Shown here: in pieces, positions 22,230 through 41,272 of the stretch
How the letters are laid out: the number at the start of each line of letters is the position of its first letter
Numbering within the stretch: position 1 is the stretch's first letter
Origin: Imbricaverruca yamaguchii
Lineage: Eukaryota; Arthropoda; Thecostraca; Neoverrucidae
Assembly: GCA_034440575.1 (NCBI GenBank)
Contig: JAOTOL010001501.1
Location: 607,501-671,500, forward strand
Length of the DNA stretch: 64,000 nt
Reading direction: 5' to 3'
Position numbers and translations under genes: made by a program
Notes under the pieces: model-generated
Database searches by the model: none
Seen by the model: the letters and a program-made list of their open reading frames with translations, nothing else
What the model was told of the DNA's origin: nothing

Positions 22230-24260
22230 AATGCCTGTGCAATGTGGGAAAAGTTCAAATCTTACTTGAAGGAAACTCAGATTAGACATGTTCCCCAAAA
22301 GCAAAGACGCAAAAGAAGGGTAGGAAAGCCAGCATGGCTTACACCAGACGTGATAAAAGCAATTAAGGCTAAGAAAACTCCATTTAGAGTTTTTAAAGAA
22401 GCCTCATATGTCGTTAATCTAAAGGCGTATCGAAAAGCTAGACACACTGTGAAGCAAAAAAACCAGAGCAGCAAAGCGAGCAAAATAACTGGATTTAGCT
22501 AGAAACTGTAATGGGACAGTAAAAAGTTCTTTAGTTTCTACAAGCTGAGTAAAGTTTCTAGCACAATTGGTCCACTGGAAGTAAACGGGACTACATTGGG
22601 TGAGGATAGTGAGATGGCTGAGGAGCTGAGCAAGCAGTTCAGATCAGTGTTTACATTGGAAGATATGACCAATCTGTCGACCGTACACCATAGTTCAGTG
22701 ACATGTGATCTTATAAATGATGTTGATTTCATTGATAGGGATATTGTTTACAATCATATCAGGAAAATAAAGCCAAACAAGGCAGCAGGACCTGATGAAA
22801 TCTATGCTAGGGTGTTGCGGGAAACTGAAAAGGAACTGGCATTTCCACTTAGTATAATATTTTGTAGATCAGTTTCACATAATGAAATTCCAACCGATTG
22901 GAAAAGGGCAAATGTAGTTCCTATTTTCAAGAATGGAGAAAGAGGGAAAGTTGAAAACTATAGGCCAATAAGTCTCACATCCCTAGTCTGCAAGGTACTC
23001 GAATCAATTATCAAGGATAGAATAGTTAGTTATCTGGAAGGTAGCAGATTGATTCAATATACTCAACATGGGTTTAGAAAAGGACGATCGTGTCTCACAA
23101 ACCTCTTGGACTTTTTTAACTTCGCCACAGAACAATTTGATCAGGGAAATTAGGTTGATGTAGCATACCTTGACTTTAGTAAGGCCTTTGACAAGGTACC
23201 CCATAAACGGTTAATGATACAGCTTCAGTCCCATGGTATTGCAGGTAGCATCTTAAAATGGATAGAGTTGTGGCTTTCAGATAGACAGCAAAGAGTGATG
23301 CTAAATGGTACAAAGTCATCATGGCAAAATGTTCTTAGTGGAGTCCCCCCAGGGGTCAGTACTAGGGTCATTACTGTTCATTATATTTGTAAATAACATT
23401 GAAAGTGGCCTAAGCAGTAAAGTTTTGAAATTTGCTGATGATTTGAATGTCTTTAGGGCAATAACAGGTCAGGATGAGCATATCTCGCTGCAAAAAGACT
23501 TAGACGAACTTGTAAAGTGGTCCGAAGAATGGCAAATGAAATTTAACTTTGATAAGTGCAAAATCATGCATGTAGGTAAGCAGCATATGAAGGCTCCATA
23601 CTTGATGGGTGGCCAAGTGCTATCAGTGACTCAACAGGAGAAGGATTTAGGTGTTATTCTAAACACAAAACTGGGGGCATCAGAACAGACCAAGGAAGCC
23701 AGGAAGAAGGCACTGAGAGTGCTCGGGGCAATAAATAGGAATGTATCATACAGAAGTGAGGAAGTGATCAGGAAGCTTTACTGTGCATACGTCAGGCCAC
23801 ATTTGGAATACTGCATCCAAGCTTGGTCTCCTAGCTATGAAAAAGATTGTTGGCTTTTAGAAAGAGTACAAAAGAGGGCTACAAAATGGTTAATGGCATA
23901 AGCAACCTGGCATATGAGGAAAGATTGAAGAAATTGAATATGTTTTCACTTAGATATAGAAGGCTGAGAGGAGATCTCATCGAGGTCTTTAAATTTGTCA
24001 ATGGTCTGGAGAGGGGATACCTTGGGGAAATGTTTGAATTTAACAGAAATGATGCAATTAGAGGTCACAAATTCAAAATTAAAGTTAACCACAGCAGAAC
24101 AAGGTTAAGGCAAACTTTCTTCACCAACAGGGTAGTGGAACACTGGAACCAGCTGCCAGAAAACATCGTCAGTAGCAGCACATTGAACATCTTTAAAAAC
24201 AGCATAGACAATCATTATAAGAATAGAGGGCTTGCTTTTCAGTATTACAGGGAGGGCTGA
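22230..24260 (+). pseudogene. CR1 ORF2 reverse transcriptase and C-terminus
   Basis: RT blocks in order: AAGPDEIYARVL, NYRPISLTSLVCKVLE, QHGFRKGRSCLTNLL, AYLDFSKAFDKVPHKRL, GSVLGSLLFI, and the catalytic FADDLNVF. A TAG at 23,151-23,153 stands where other copies suggest Gln. Frameshifts occur near 23,350 (a C run) and 23,890. The C-terminal segment (from MVNGISNLAYEERLKKLN to the end) is the region shared by all truncated copies. Confidence 0.9.
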
Positions 24261-24486
24261 TTGACAGATTTGGTGGGACAACTGGTTCAGTGTACAGAGT
24301 GCACCCAAGAAGGGCCCTTGTGGCTCATAGTTGCACTAATCTTTTATGTCTTTACGTCTTTACGTGCATTTTGATCTTCAGGTTCCACCATGATGCGCCG
24401 TCGTAGAGGAAGGGAGCAATAAAGGGCTTTGCTCACGTTCTCACATTCTGCACTGCCATGGGCGCGTAGGCGTACTCACGTACCAC

Positions 24487-25513
24487 TTACTCGCGCGCCT
24501 CCTTCGCAGCGGTCACGGTAGACTTTCTGGCGTTGGAGAAGCGGCGACGGTGGTCCTCCACTACCTGAAGCAGGAACTGCCTTTGTTCCTCGTTCTTGGT
24601 GAGTCTCAGGTTGAAGTCCTCCACCAGGGCGACGCCCCGCTCAGCGAAGCCGTTGACGACCTGGAGTCCGCGGGCTCGACGAGAGGCGGCGATGAACGCC
24701 GGGTGCTCCGTCCAGTCGCTCGGGTCCGCGTCCAGGAAGGTGGGATCCATCCCGAGGATCATGAAGAACGATGCGGTATTCCGGGTGACGTAGTCGGACT
24801 CCTCCCTTCGGCACGCCACCAAGAACGATCACCGCCGGCTCGAGCAGCTCGCGGTAGTCGTCTCGGGGCTGCTGCTCGTTGAGGACGCTGAACTTGGCGA
24901 TGAAGTCAGCGCGGTGCTCATTCAGGTGTTTGGTCACGTCATCGCCCAAGGGCTCCGGCGTCATCTGGTCGATGAGGGTCCGGTAGTCCGCGAAGCGCTT
25001 GAAAAGCTTGATATCTGGTCCCGATGGTAGCCCCAAACAGACTCCGAACGCCTTCTGCAGCACCAGCTCAAGCATATGATGGCGGCAGGCGAGATGCTGC
25101 ACCACCCTTTCCAGTTTCTGCTCCAAGATGGTGCAATCGCCGAGGGAGATGCCTGTGTTGGAGCTGGTGGTATCGAAACTCAGGACTGCAACTCGGTTGG
25201 CGATGCCCCAGTCAACAAGCGCGTTCATCACGGCTGTCGTCATGGCAAGTCCTGAGCGACTGGACAGTTTCAGCACTGCGAGGAGCTTGGCGATCCCGTC
25301 ACCAGACACCAGCACCGGAAGACGGTCAACATGCCCGCCTCCGTCAGGGAAGAATGCTTCCTTGATCTGTCTCGCCGCCTCCTCATGGAACTTCATCCGT
25401 GCCACGTGAAACGACTCCCGGTTAAGTACGAGTTCGGACGGATCGTGCCCGAGGCTTTGGGCTGAGGGTTCTATCCACATCACATACGCCCGTGAGTGCG
25501 CCCGGCTGGTCAT
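24487..25513 (-). pseudogene. DDE-like transposase-derived pseudogene with collapsed middle
   Basis: Resembles a widespread invertebrate transposase-like family whose class I cannot name with certainty (possibly hAT-like or IS3EU-like). Visible blocks: DRLPVLVSGDGIAKLL, AVLSFDTTSSNTGIS, LACRHHMLELVLQKAFG, SGPDIKLFKRF, and GGVPKGGVRLR. The frame then shifts near 24,800-24,822 and the family's C-terminal block appears (VVNGFAERGVALVEDFN, then NEEQRQFLLQVVEDHRR). The His-Ala-Arg-Trp segment expected between them is missing, so a deletion plus frameshift is likely. High GC and close packing against the CR1 3' end. Confidence 0.65.
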
Positions 25514-25839
25514 GTAGCGAGGAGGGGTTGTGGGCTTTGGGTGCGACGTGGTACTGTTGGATGGTTATGATTCGGGTACACGACATGGGTACTGCCACCG
25601 CCGCCGGCACTCGTCCATTTACAGGACCCACCCGTATACCCCCAAACAACAGCACATCCACCATCCACTCACTCCCCCCCCCCCGCACACGCACAGCATC
25701 GCCGTTCTCGGGGCAGCCAGATGCAAGCATAGCCCGGGTAACATCCAGTACAATTTTGTAGTAATGTTTCTGACCCCTGAATACTTGCGCTGAATTCGAA
25801 CCAACTCCAGTGGTCCTTAAAACTACCACTTTAAGCATT

Positions 25840-26109
25840 CATGCAACAGTCACTCGCTCCTTTCATTCCGCACGATCATTCGGTCCCTAAGGATACGACA
25901 AACGAGTTCGCCCACAATTTCCCCCTCCAGTGTTACGAATCGTATTCCATTTCACTGGGGACTTGGTTAGTCCCGAACGCATATTTATAGCAAAAATTAA
26001 TAGTTAATTGTATCCGCAACATCTACATACTTTTGTGATTTTTTCATCCGCTCCAAATTTAGTTCGGGGTGGTGCCAACAGTGTCATTGAACTTTCCTTT
26101 TTTCTGCAG
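25840..26109. other. No gene recognised
   Basis: AT-rich flank ending in a pyrimidine-rich stretch with TTCTGCAG at 26,102-26,109, a good splice acceptor sequence. Confidence 0.4.
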
Positions 26110-26210
26110 GTGACACGCTGCCGTCGATGCTGCGTGCACTGGGGGAGTACGAAAACATATTCGTGGACGGACCAGACACCAACATAATAAGCCCACACTA
26201 TGCCGAAAAA
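26110..26210 (+). other. Possible internal exon of an unrecognised gene
   Basis: Follows a strong acceptor (CCTTTTTTCTGCAG). The open frame reads DTLPSMLRALGEYENIFVDG and onwards and could splice out at GTACTA (26,211), or run on to a stop at 26,471. The residue composition looks coding and low in repeats. I do not recognise the protein. Confidence 0.3.
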
Positions 26211-26471
26211 GTACTACGCGTCAGAGGAGTATATGTGTTAAATTTCACGGATCTAAATATGGAAGAACTGCTCCTGCTCCGGGCAATATCTTTCACCATG
26301 TTTACTGAAAAGTTAACGTTCTCAAAGTGCGAGAATACAGCTATGTTCACGTGCGTCCACGTGTGCAACACCGACAAGTTTAGCGGCAACACTGTCCTAC
26401 ATGCCACACCTGAAGGCTGTATTGAAGGCATGTTCAGTTCCAGGCTCCCTCTCAATTCGCATTACTTCTGA

Positions 26472-27829
26472 ACGAAACGTAACAAATCAATAAGAAAGAA
26501 CGGTAAGGTTCCTTAATCAACTATGTGTCATGAAAGGCAAATACAATCCTACTGGGTTGACGAATCAATTGGAAAAAATGCTAATACGAAATGCGTACCC
26601 CAAACTCCCATAGGCGCACGGCCTAAAAGCGGCGTTTCCCTGTTTTTACTTACTTTCCGCTAGGTGGCAGGTTGGTACGCACAGATGAAAGGCTCCGACG
26701 CGAAGTTTCCAATCCATGCGTACATCATCCATGGTGGGGAGGCTGTTGGCCCGCTTTGAACTCAGCCAATATGGAAAGAAGCCAGTGTTGACAAATCGCT
26801 GACGCGGTTGATGGTAAAGAAGACTTGACTGGTTTCGCTTGTGCGGCTTACGAACCAATTGACCGCAAGCCGCCGACGGTCGCGCTGACGGCACAAGTGC
26901 GAAGCCGGCCGACACGAAGAAATTTAATTATTTCTGCTTCGTTCTTCTCGGGTTTGCGCTCCGAGAAAGTGAGTACTGCGGGAACGGTAATTGGCAGCTG
27001 CTGCTTCATTACCATCTGCGACTCCTATCATCTACCGTGTGTTGCAAGCTGCTTTTTCTCCTTTTGTCGATGTTATTTCGGTGAAGATGGTCGATTGACG
27101 TTGATGTTGGATTAGGAAGGTAGCAGTTGGAACATGATAGTTACGGTTGGAACTTAGTTCACTTTTAGTGTTACCAACACAACACCAATCATTTCCAAGT
27201 TGAACATTAGGCCTACGGCAATGCATTGGAAAGAATGGAGTCATATTTTAGTTTGATAGCAACTATTTTTGGCAGTCTCCATGTCTGATGACAAGTTGTT
27301 TTGCTATCGAATCATAACATAGGCGATAAAACCTGGGCTGGAGACTGACCATTTTCCATATGGCATATTGATGTTTTTGGGTTACCCTAGATGAAAAACA
27401 CTTGATACTTGTCCATGGGCAATTGATTTGTATCACATCAATATACCTATGTTCCTGAAGTCGATTGTTTAATCATAGAAAATCAATCAGGATTAAATGC
27501 ATCACCTCTTGCCCATCGGAGTCTCTTTATGACGGCTCCGACAGGACGAGGCACGAATGACTGCTAATTGTGTGTGAAGCTTGCATTGGCAGTGAATGCT
27601 TTTTCTCCCATCCAGCATCAATACGTACACTCACGCTTCATGCGATCAAACATCTGTAACGTATTCTCACTGAATGCAAGCACAAGACTTTTTATTCCTC
27701 AGTCTTGATAAAATATATGCATCTCATTTATGTTTACCAGACATACACTCCATGATGGCATGAACTGAAAGATCATGCCATCAAATCTGAGACTGAGAAG
27801 TGAAAATACAACACTGCTCACCACCGAGT
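26472..27829. other. No gene recognised; candidate COA8 polyadenylation signal
   Basis: AT-rich sequence. On the minus strand AATAAA at 27,696-27,691 is the first canonical polyadenylation hexamer that I find downstream of the COA8 stop codon. Nothing else is supported. Confidence 0.4.
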
Positions 27830-28735
27830 AAAGCGTCACACTGCTCCAACTTCACCACGCCAGTCACATCGCTACACCTTCCTCACACGAGTTACACCGC
27901 TCCACCTTCCTCACCCGAGTCACACCGCTCCACCTTCCTCACGAGAGTAACACTGCTCGAACTTCCTCACCCTCCTCACACCGCTCCACCCTCCTCACAC
28001 GAGTCACACCGCTCCACCCTCCTCACGCGAGTCACACCGCCCCATCATCCTCACCCGAGTCACACCGCTCCACCCTCCTCACGCGAGTCACACCGCTCCA
28101 CCCTCCTCACGCGAGTCACACCGCTCCACCCTCCTCACGCGAGTCACACCGCTCCACCTTCCTCACCCGAGTCACACCGCTCCACCTTCCTCACGAGAGT
28201 AACACTGCTCGAACTTCCTCACCCTCCTCACACCGCTCCACCCTCGTCACACGAGTCACACCGCTCCACCCTCCTCACGCGAGTCACACCGCTCCACCCT
28301 CCTCACGCGAGTCACACCGCCCCACCCTCCTCACCCGAGTCACACCGCTCCACCCTCCTCACCCTCCTCACACCGCTCCACCCTCCTCACCCTCCTCACA
28401 CCGCTCCACCCTCCTCACACGAGTCACACCGCTCCACCCTCCTCACGCGAGTCACACCGCTCCACCCTCCTCACGCGAGTCACACCGCTCCACCCTCCTC
28501 ATCCTCCTCACCCGAGTCACACCGCCCCATCATCCTCACGCGAGTCACACCGCCCCATCCTCCTCACGCGAGTCACACCGCCCCATCCTCCTCACGCGAG
28601 TCACACCGCCCCATCATCCTCACGCGAGTCACACCGCCCCACCCTCCTCACACGAGTCACACCGCCCCATCCTCCTCACGCGAGTCACACCGCTCCACCC
28701 TCTTCATGCGAATCGCGCCACTCCACCTCACAAAA
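27830..28735. repeat. 28-bp minisatellite
   Basis: About 32 tandem copies of a 28-bp unit, GAGTCACACCGC followed by TCCACCCTCCTCACGC, with variants (CCCATCATCC for TCCACCCTCC; AACTTCCTCACCC). Since 28 is not a multiple of three, the long plus-strand frame cycles through a 28-residue Pro/Ser/His/Thr repeat. The array starts about 90 bp beyond the COA8 stop on the opposite strand. Confidence 0.95.
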
Positions 28736-28821
28736 GCGCACCGGCGTCACTGGTTTACACCACACCGTCTTGGCACTACACATCATCGGTACACTACCCC
28801 TCCCCGGGGAGGAGGCCGGCA

Positions 28822-36318
<7,497 letters not shown>

Positions 36319-36345
36319 CTGAAATCAAAATTATCAGACCACGTC

Positions 36346-36347
<2 letters not shown>

Positions 36348-36413
<66 letters not shown>

Positions 36414-36414
36414 C
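36348..36414. repeat. (TA)n microsatellite
   Basis: About 65 bp of alternating T and A directly abutting the 5' end of a CR1 fragment. Confidence 0.95.
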
Positions 36415-36816
36415 GGTTGAGGAGCCGAGCAAGCAGTTTAAATCAGTGTTTACATTGGAAGATATGACTAATCTGCCAACATTACACCACAGTTCAGTGA
36501 CATGTGATCGGATAAATGATGTTGATTTCATTGATAGTGATGTTTTCAATATCAGGAAAATAAAGCCAAACAAGATAGCAGGACCTGATTAAATTTATGC
36601 TAGGGTATTGCAGAAAACTGAAAAGGAACTGGCATTTCCACTTTGCAAAATATTTTGTACATCAGTTTCACAAAATGAAATTCCAACAGTTTGGAAAAGG
36701 CCAAATGTAGTTCCTGTATTCAAGAAAAGAGAAGGAGGAGAAAGTTGGGAACTATAGGCCAGTAAGCCTCACACCCCTAGTCTGCAAGGTACTCGAATGA
36801 ATTATCAAGGATAGCA
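36413..36816 (+). mobile_element. CR1 fragment (RT fingers)
   Basis: Equivalent to about 22,617-23,020 of the long CR1 copy, from EEPSKQFKSVFTLEDM to the NYRPISLTSLV region, with several stops and shifts. Truncated at both ends; no 3' tail. Confidence 0.85.
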
Positions 36817-37714
36817 CAGACAGTGTATGGCACCATGACTCAGGGTCCAAGATACCATATCTATGTTCAATAATGACTTGTTCTTAATCTCTATTGATTT
36901 GGTGAATTTGAACTTTGCAACATCTTTGCGGATATGTAGAGTAGATATGTTGGAGTGTTCTAGGGTCGACAGTGCTGTTCGCCAAATTTGGTGTTAGTAG
37001 TTTTGTTCCAGGTGCCCCATATGTGCTCACTAAATCTGTCTGAAACCATACATTTCATTTATCCTAAAGACATGATGTCCAGGGTCAGCATAGCTAGCAA
37101 GTGGTGAGGTATGTGGTGTTCTGCAGGTGCCTTCAAGTCCTGCCAGACAACAGTGCTGTTTCCAGCAGGACATGGGCGTGGGTTGAGAGCCGACTTGGTC
37201 AGAGCTTGTGAGTGTTTTGCCATTCTGCCATGACACATATAATGGTAGCTTTGAAGTTTTAATAGCTACTGCTGTTTTTTTTGGTGATCTTATCTATGCA
37301 CAGGAGACTGACGAAAGTTGCAATGCTTATATGGCTCAAACATTGCATTTGTGTACCTTTGATGGGATGTATAGCATTTGGGTGTCATAGGGTGTACATT
37401 ATCATTATTTCCATTAACATTGATGCACTTGACCATAGAAACTAGAGCTTTAGGATCTTCCTGGGTAAAATTAAGTGAAAAGACGTATTGTCAAGTTTAG
37501 ATGCATATCAAATTTAGGAAGTCCCAAAAGTGAACTGTTTCAGGACCAGAATAGATTCATTCCCAAAGAGCAAATCTGAATGAAGATTTGGTGGCCTTTA
37601 TGGCTGACAAGGGGAGAAAAAACATTTACTGAGGTTGAAGAAGTGAGCATCAAAACCAGAAAAGACATTATCTCTGAGACTAATCTTGAAGCATATGGGA
37701 TTACTAGAATTGAA
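36817..37714. other. No gene recognised
   Basis: AT-rich sequence between the CR1 fragment and the fold-back repeat. No exon or repeat boundary was seen. Confidence 0.4.
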
Positions 37715-39216
37715 GTTAATATAGACAAAGCTTCATATTCATTCACTGTTTGAACTACATAGTAGCATGATTGAGGGAGGCTGCATTTTTATGCATGTGC
37801 ATCACATACCAAATACCCACCTATTTGTTGCATGTTGAGACCTTTCCACATCACGTTCAGACGAAAATCAGATACATTGGTCATAGAAATTATTAAAATT
37901 CGTGTGATTATTGAAGTTCCCAGTGATCACCATGGGACCATCTGCGCCTATTTTTTCTGAAAGGTAAACATGTCAAGACATAAATCAATGAACACTGGTA
38001 TATCCAAGGTAAACATTGCGAGAAGGCTTCACTGAACGGCATAGAGCACCCCAGTTCTATCTTCATGGAACTCACAGTCGTTTTAGCATATTCTCCACGT
38101 CCCACTTAGTTGCTAGCATGGGCGAAATCTGCCGGTGCATGTAGCTAGCCCGGATGTAGCCGTCCCTCCTCTCCTTCCCGTACACGCTTTTTTGAAGCTA
38201 GTGACACCTGTTTCACTCGTCGTTCAACTGACTGACCGTCCACGGGAAACTGGAACTGACATTGGCATGGCCACATAGCCATCAAGTTCGGAGCTTGGCG
38301 TGTGACACCCGAGGGCCGGTTCGAAGGTGCAGTCCCAGTATATCAACTCATGTACTCTCTGTGGTCTCATTCCGCGCTCATTTTTGCCGCGGATGCACCT
38401 GATACGTTCAACAGCGAACTGGCGAGCTCTCTGTCATCGCTATAGAGAAGTGTCTGGAGCACCATTTAGCTCTGAGCATACCAGGCACTGGAGTGGAGGT
38501 ACGGCATCAAGATGCTCACGGCTTCCCCATGTTGCAGCCAAGTGAGCTGCACCTGGCGCAGCACATGCTGCGGCCCATCAAGCCAGTTGTGCTGCACCTT
38601 TGCACAAAACCACATCAGATAGTAAACCCCTACAATGAATTCAACAATATGCCAAAGGTGTTTTCATGCAGTCTCCCAGGCCATGATCAAACACTTACAG
38701 TGTAGGTACATGCACTGGCAGCTTTTGCCTGTGCTAACAACTAAGAGGGACATATAGAGAACATGCTAAAACTACTGTGAGTTCCATTAAAGATAGAACT
38801 GGGATGCTCTATCCATACCGTCCATTCAGTTGTGCTCCACACCTTCGCTCAATGTTTGCCTTGGATATTTACAGTGTTCATTGATTGATGTCTGACATAT
38901 ATCCCTTTTTGGAAAAATAGGCATTGATGGTCCCATGGTGACTATGGCAAATTTTAATAATTTTTATCACCAAGGTATATTATTTTTGTTTGAACTTGAT
39001 TTTCGTCTGAACGTGATGTGGAAAGGCTATCTGAACATCTCAAAATGCAAAGCATATCTACCTATTCATTGCATGTTGAGACACTCAGATAGCCTTTCCA
39101 GATAGCCTGATATTTGGTATGTGATATACATGCATATGAAGCAGCCTCCCCAATCACGCTGCTATGTAGTTCAAACAGCGAATAAATATGAAGCTTTGCC
39201 TATATATCTATGCCCA
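37715..39216. mobile_element. Fold-back element with long inverted arms
   Basis: The left arm (37,715-38,098) recurs inverted in the right arm (38,745-39,216). Shared markers include CCACATCACGTTCAGACGAA (37,849 on) versus its inverse at about 39,003-39,022, ACAAAGCTTCATAT versus its inverse near 39,200, and a CATGGGACCATC block versus its inverse near 38,930. The arms are diverged and carry indels. The roughly 645-bp centre has no recognised transposase. It may be a non-autonomous DNA transposon with long terminal inverted repeats or a fold-back element. Confidence 0.65.
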
Positions 39217-39658
39217 GTGAGTGATGCTGAAGCCTTCAAATGAGGTTTTAGGTGATCAAACATCACCTGATTTTAGCCAATGCAGCATCATTGTCATGAG
39301 GTTTTAGGGAATCAAGTATCAGCATGCTAGATTAGGTTAGTTTTTTTCTTCATTTTTACATTATTCCCAATTGCCTAGGTATGCACAACATTTCATTGGG
39401 ATAAGAGTGGAGGGAATATGGATCTGCATTGTCCAAAATATGATTGTCTGGTGTTCTTAAATTTTAATTCAATGAATTTTATATTCTGTTATTGGTGGAA
39501 TGACCACAATTAATCAACATCTATGTAGGTGCATACTTCACATTAATTACTTACACCTAAAAAAGATGTCACCATCAAAAGAAATGAATAAAAAACTCAT
39601 TCAAATAATGTCAGAAAGCACCAGAATATGTTTTTGAACAGAGATTGCCAAAAGATTG

Positions 39659-39735
39659 TCCATATTTTCCCAAAGATACTGAAACACCATAATCAACCAT
39701 ATTTTCCAAAGATACTGAAACACCATAATCAATAC
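39659..39735. repeat. Direct duplication of about 38 bp
   Basis: CCATATTTTCCCAAAGATAC and the following ACTGAAACACCATAATCAA stretch occur twice in tandem with one indel. Confidence 0.8.
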
Positions 39736-39765
39736 TACTTGTATCCTAAGGGTACTATTGCAGTT

Positions 39766-39886
39766 TGGGGTAGGTAGGTAGGTGGCATGTAGGTAGAGGT
39801 AGGTACATAGTGCAGTTTGAGGTAGGTAGGTGCAGTTTGAGGTAGGTACATACTGACCTACCTACCTACCTACCTAACTGCAGGAC
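39766..39886. repeat. TAGG/TACC tetranucleotide repeats forming an inverted pair
   Basis: GGTAGGTA units on the left and CCTACCTACC units on the right of the same 120 bp; the two can pair into a hairpin. Confidence 0.8.
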
Positions 39887-40795
39887 AAGTCCACACCATT
39901 CCCATTGCATTTAAAGAAGAAATTCAAAGATATCAGAAATTACCTTTGACTGCAAATTTACAACCATGAGCTATAAAAAGAGGAACATATTTAGGTGCCT
40001 AGGTACCTACCCACAAAGGTAGTTCCACGACAACTTGGGTAGACCTTGCAATGTAACTTGCCCGCCTAACTCCGTTCATTATGAGCCGTGGATACACATA
40101 TTGGTCGTAGGATTTTACATTGGATGCATACAAACTAGGAAGGTACCTGGCACAAAGACTAAAATAATATTAACTAATGAATGAATTCACAGGACAAACA
40201 ATATTGGAACATCAACATACTATCACCGTACCTCATCCAAGATACTACATGTACCTACTTCACACAAGCAGCGTCGCTTTGTTTACAAACCAAGGCCCTT
40301 TACATAAGGTACAACCGTCCGGCAATTGGAACTTTTCATGACGTCACAAGTTTTCAACGGCCGATATCCCCATTGCCCGCAATGCTATATAGGGGTAGTT
40401 TGTAATGTAATATCTTTTTCAGGAATGAAGCCACAGCTATAAAATAAAGACCATGTGATAGAACACGTCTTTCTCTGCTGAAAATATAATTTCAGTTTCT
40501 ACCTGAAACTTGCCAGAAACGCGATATAGGAGTTCAAACAGGTGGTCGCATCATGCAGGCTTCGTCTCCAGCTGGCACCGTCCCATAGCTTTTTTTTCAC
40601 CAACGAATTCTGATAAGGAAGGAATGTGTGGTGGAACTTACGCAAATTATGAGAAGGATACAGGGGTTTTGTTTGATGCACTTTTGAGGGGACACTTTCC
40701 CTTTAAATCTCGACTTTTCCAGCCAATAATTTCAGGTCTTATGATGGGACCCCATTGAGTGTACCTTTCAATTCATTTGAGTTTTCCTATTGCCT
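39887..40795. other. Downstream flank of the THAP9-type gene
   Basis: AT-rich sequence; no polyadenylation signal for the minus strand was identified with confidence and no other gene is seen. Confidence 0.4.
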
Positions 40796-41272
40796 TCATG
40801 CAATGCGTTCCCCAATAATTGCCAGAAGCAGCTCCGCCATCAGCCGCCTCACGATGCCGGGCTGGTCATCCGCCGCGCGGCCCATCACCAGGTTGAATGT
40901 CAGCTCAAAGCCATGCACCACTGCCATCCAGCGTTCCGAGGGCACCAAGAGACCGCCACGGCTCACTACGCGAAGCCAGCTGTCGGGCACAGAACTGGGC
41001 TGCGCTATGCTGGTTGCCTGACCAAGTGTAGGGTCGATGGCCCGGCATTTGCATGCCACAAACCCTGCCACGAAAGCCAGCGCCTCCAGCTCGATCCCTA
41101 CCTCATCGCTGGGGTCCCGGGCCGCCATCACCTCGACCAAAGGCATTGCCGGGTGCTCGCCAGCGGAGTCCTCCAGGTTGAGGGGCGCCGGAGGCTGCAG
41201 GGTTGAGGCTTGGTAGGCCCGATTGAAGTCTGCTTCCTCCTCGGCGGCATCCAGTTGATCAAGATCCTGAAT
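40796..41272 (-). CDS. THAP9-type exon 7: C-terminus
   Basis: 477 bp; acceptor CATCTGTTTCAG; closes with TGA at 40,798-40,796. ALAFVAGFVACKCRAIDP matches the C-terminal YVAGYVAKK-type block of THAP9/P transposases. The end is Leu/Ala-rich. Confidence 0.88.
   Translation of the reverse strand: MQDLDQLDAAEEEADFNRAYQASTLQPPAPLNLEDSAGEHPAMPLVEVMAARDPSDEVGIELEALAFVAGFVACKCRAIDPTLGQATSIAQPSSVPDSWLRVVSRGGLLVPSERWMAVVHGFELTFNLVMGRAADDQPGIVRRLMAELLLAIIGERIA

Larger units (their letters stand above)
20705..24365 (+). mobile_element. Near full-length CR1-type LINE, inactive
   Basis: Contains an ORF1 with an esterase domain, then ORF2 with AP endonuclease and reverse transcriptase, and a short 3' tail of CTTTATGT/CTTTACGT units. 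Five further partial copies occur in the window (36.4, 47.3-47.9, 49.0, 50.9 and 57.6-59.3 kb). All frames carry stops or shifts. Confidence 0.9.

Noticed and set aside
27830..28735. CRISPR-like array of 28-bp repeats
   Set aside because: Units are contiguous with no unique spacers, and the DNA is eukaryotic.
38300..38330. tRNA-like GGTTCGAA box
   Set aside because: No matching A box or cloverleaf could be built around it.
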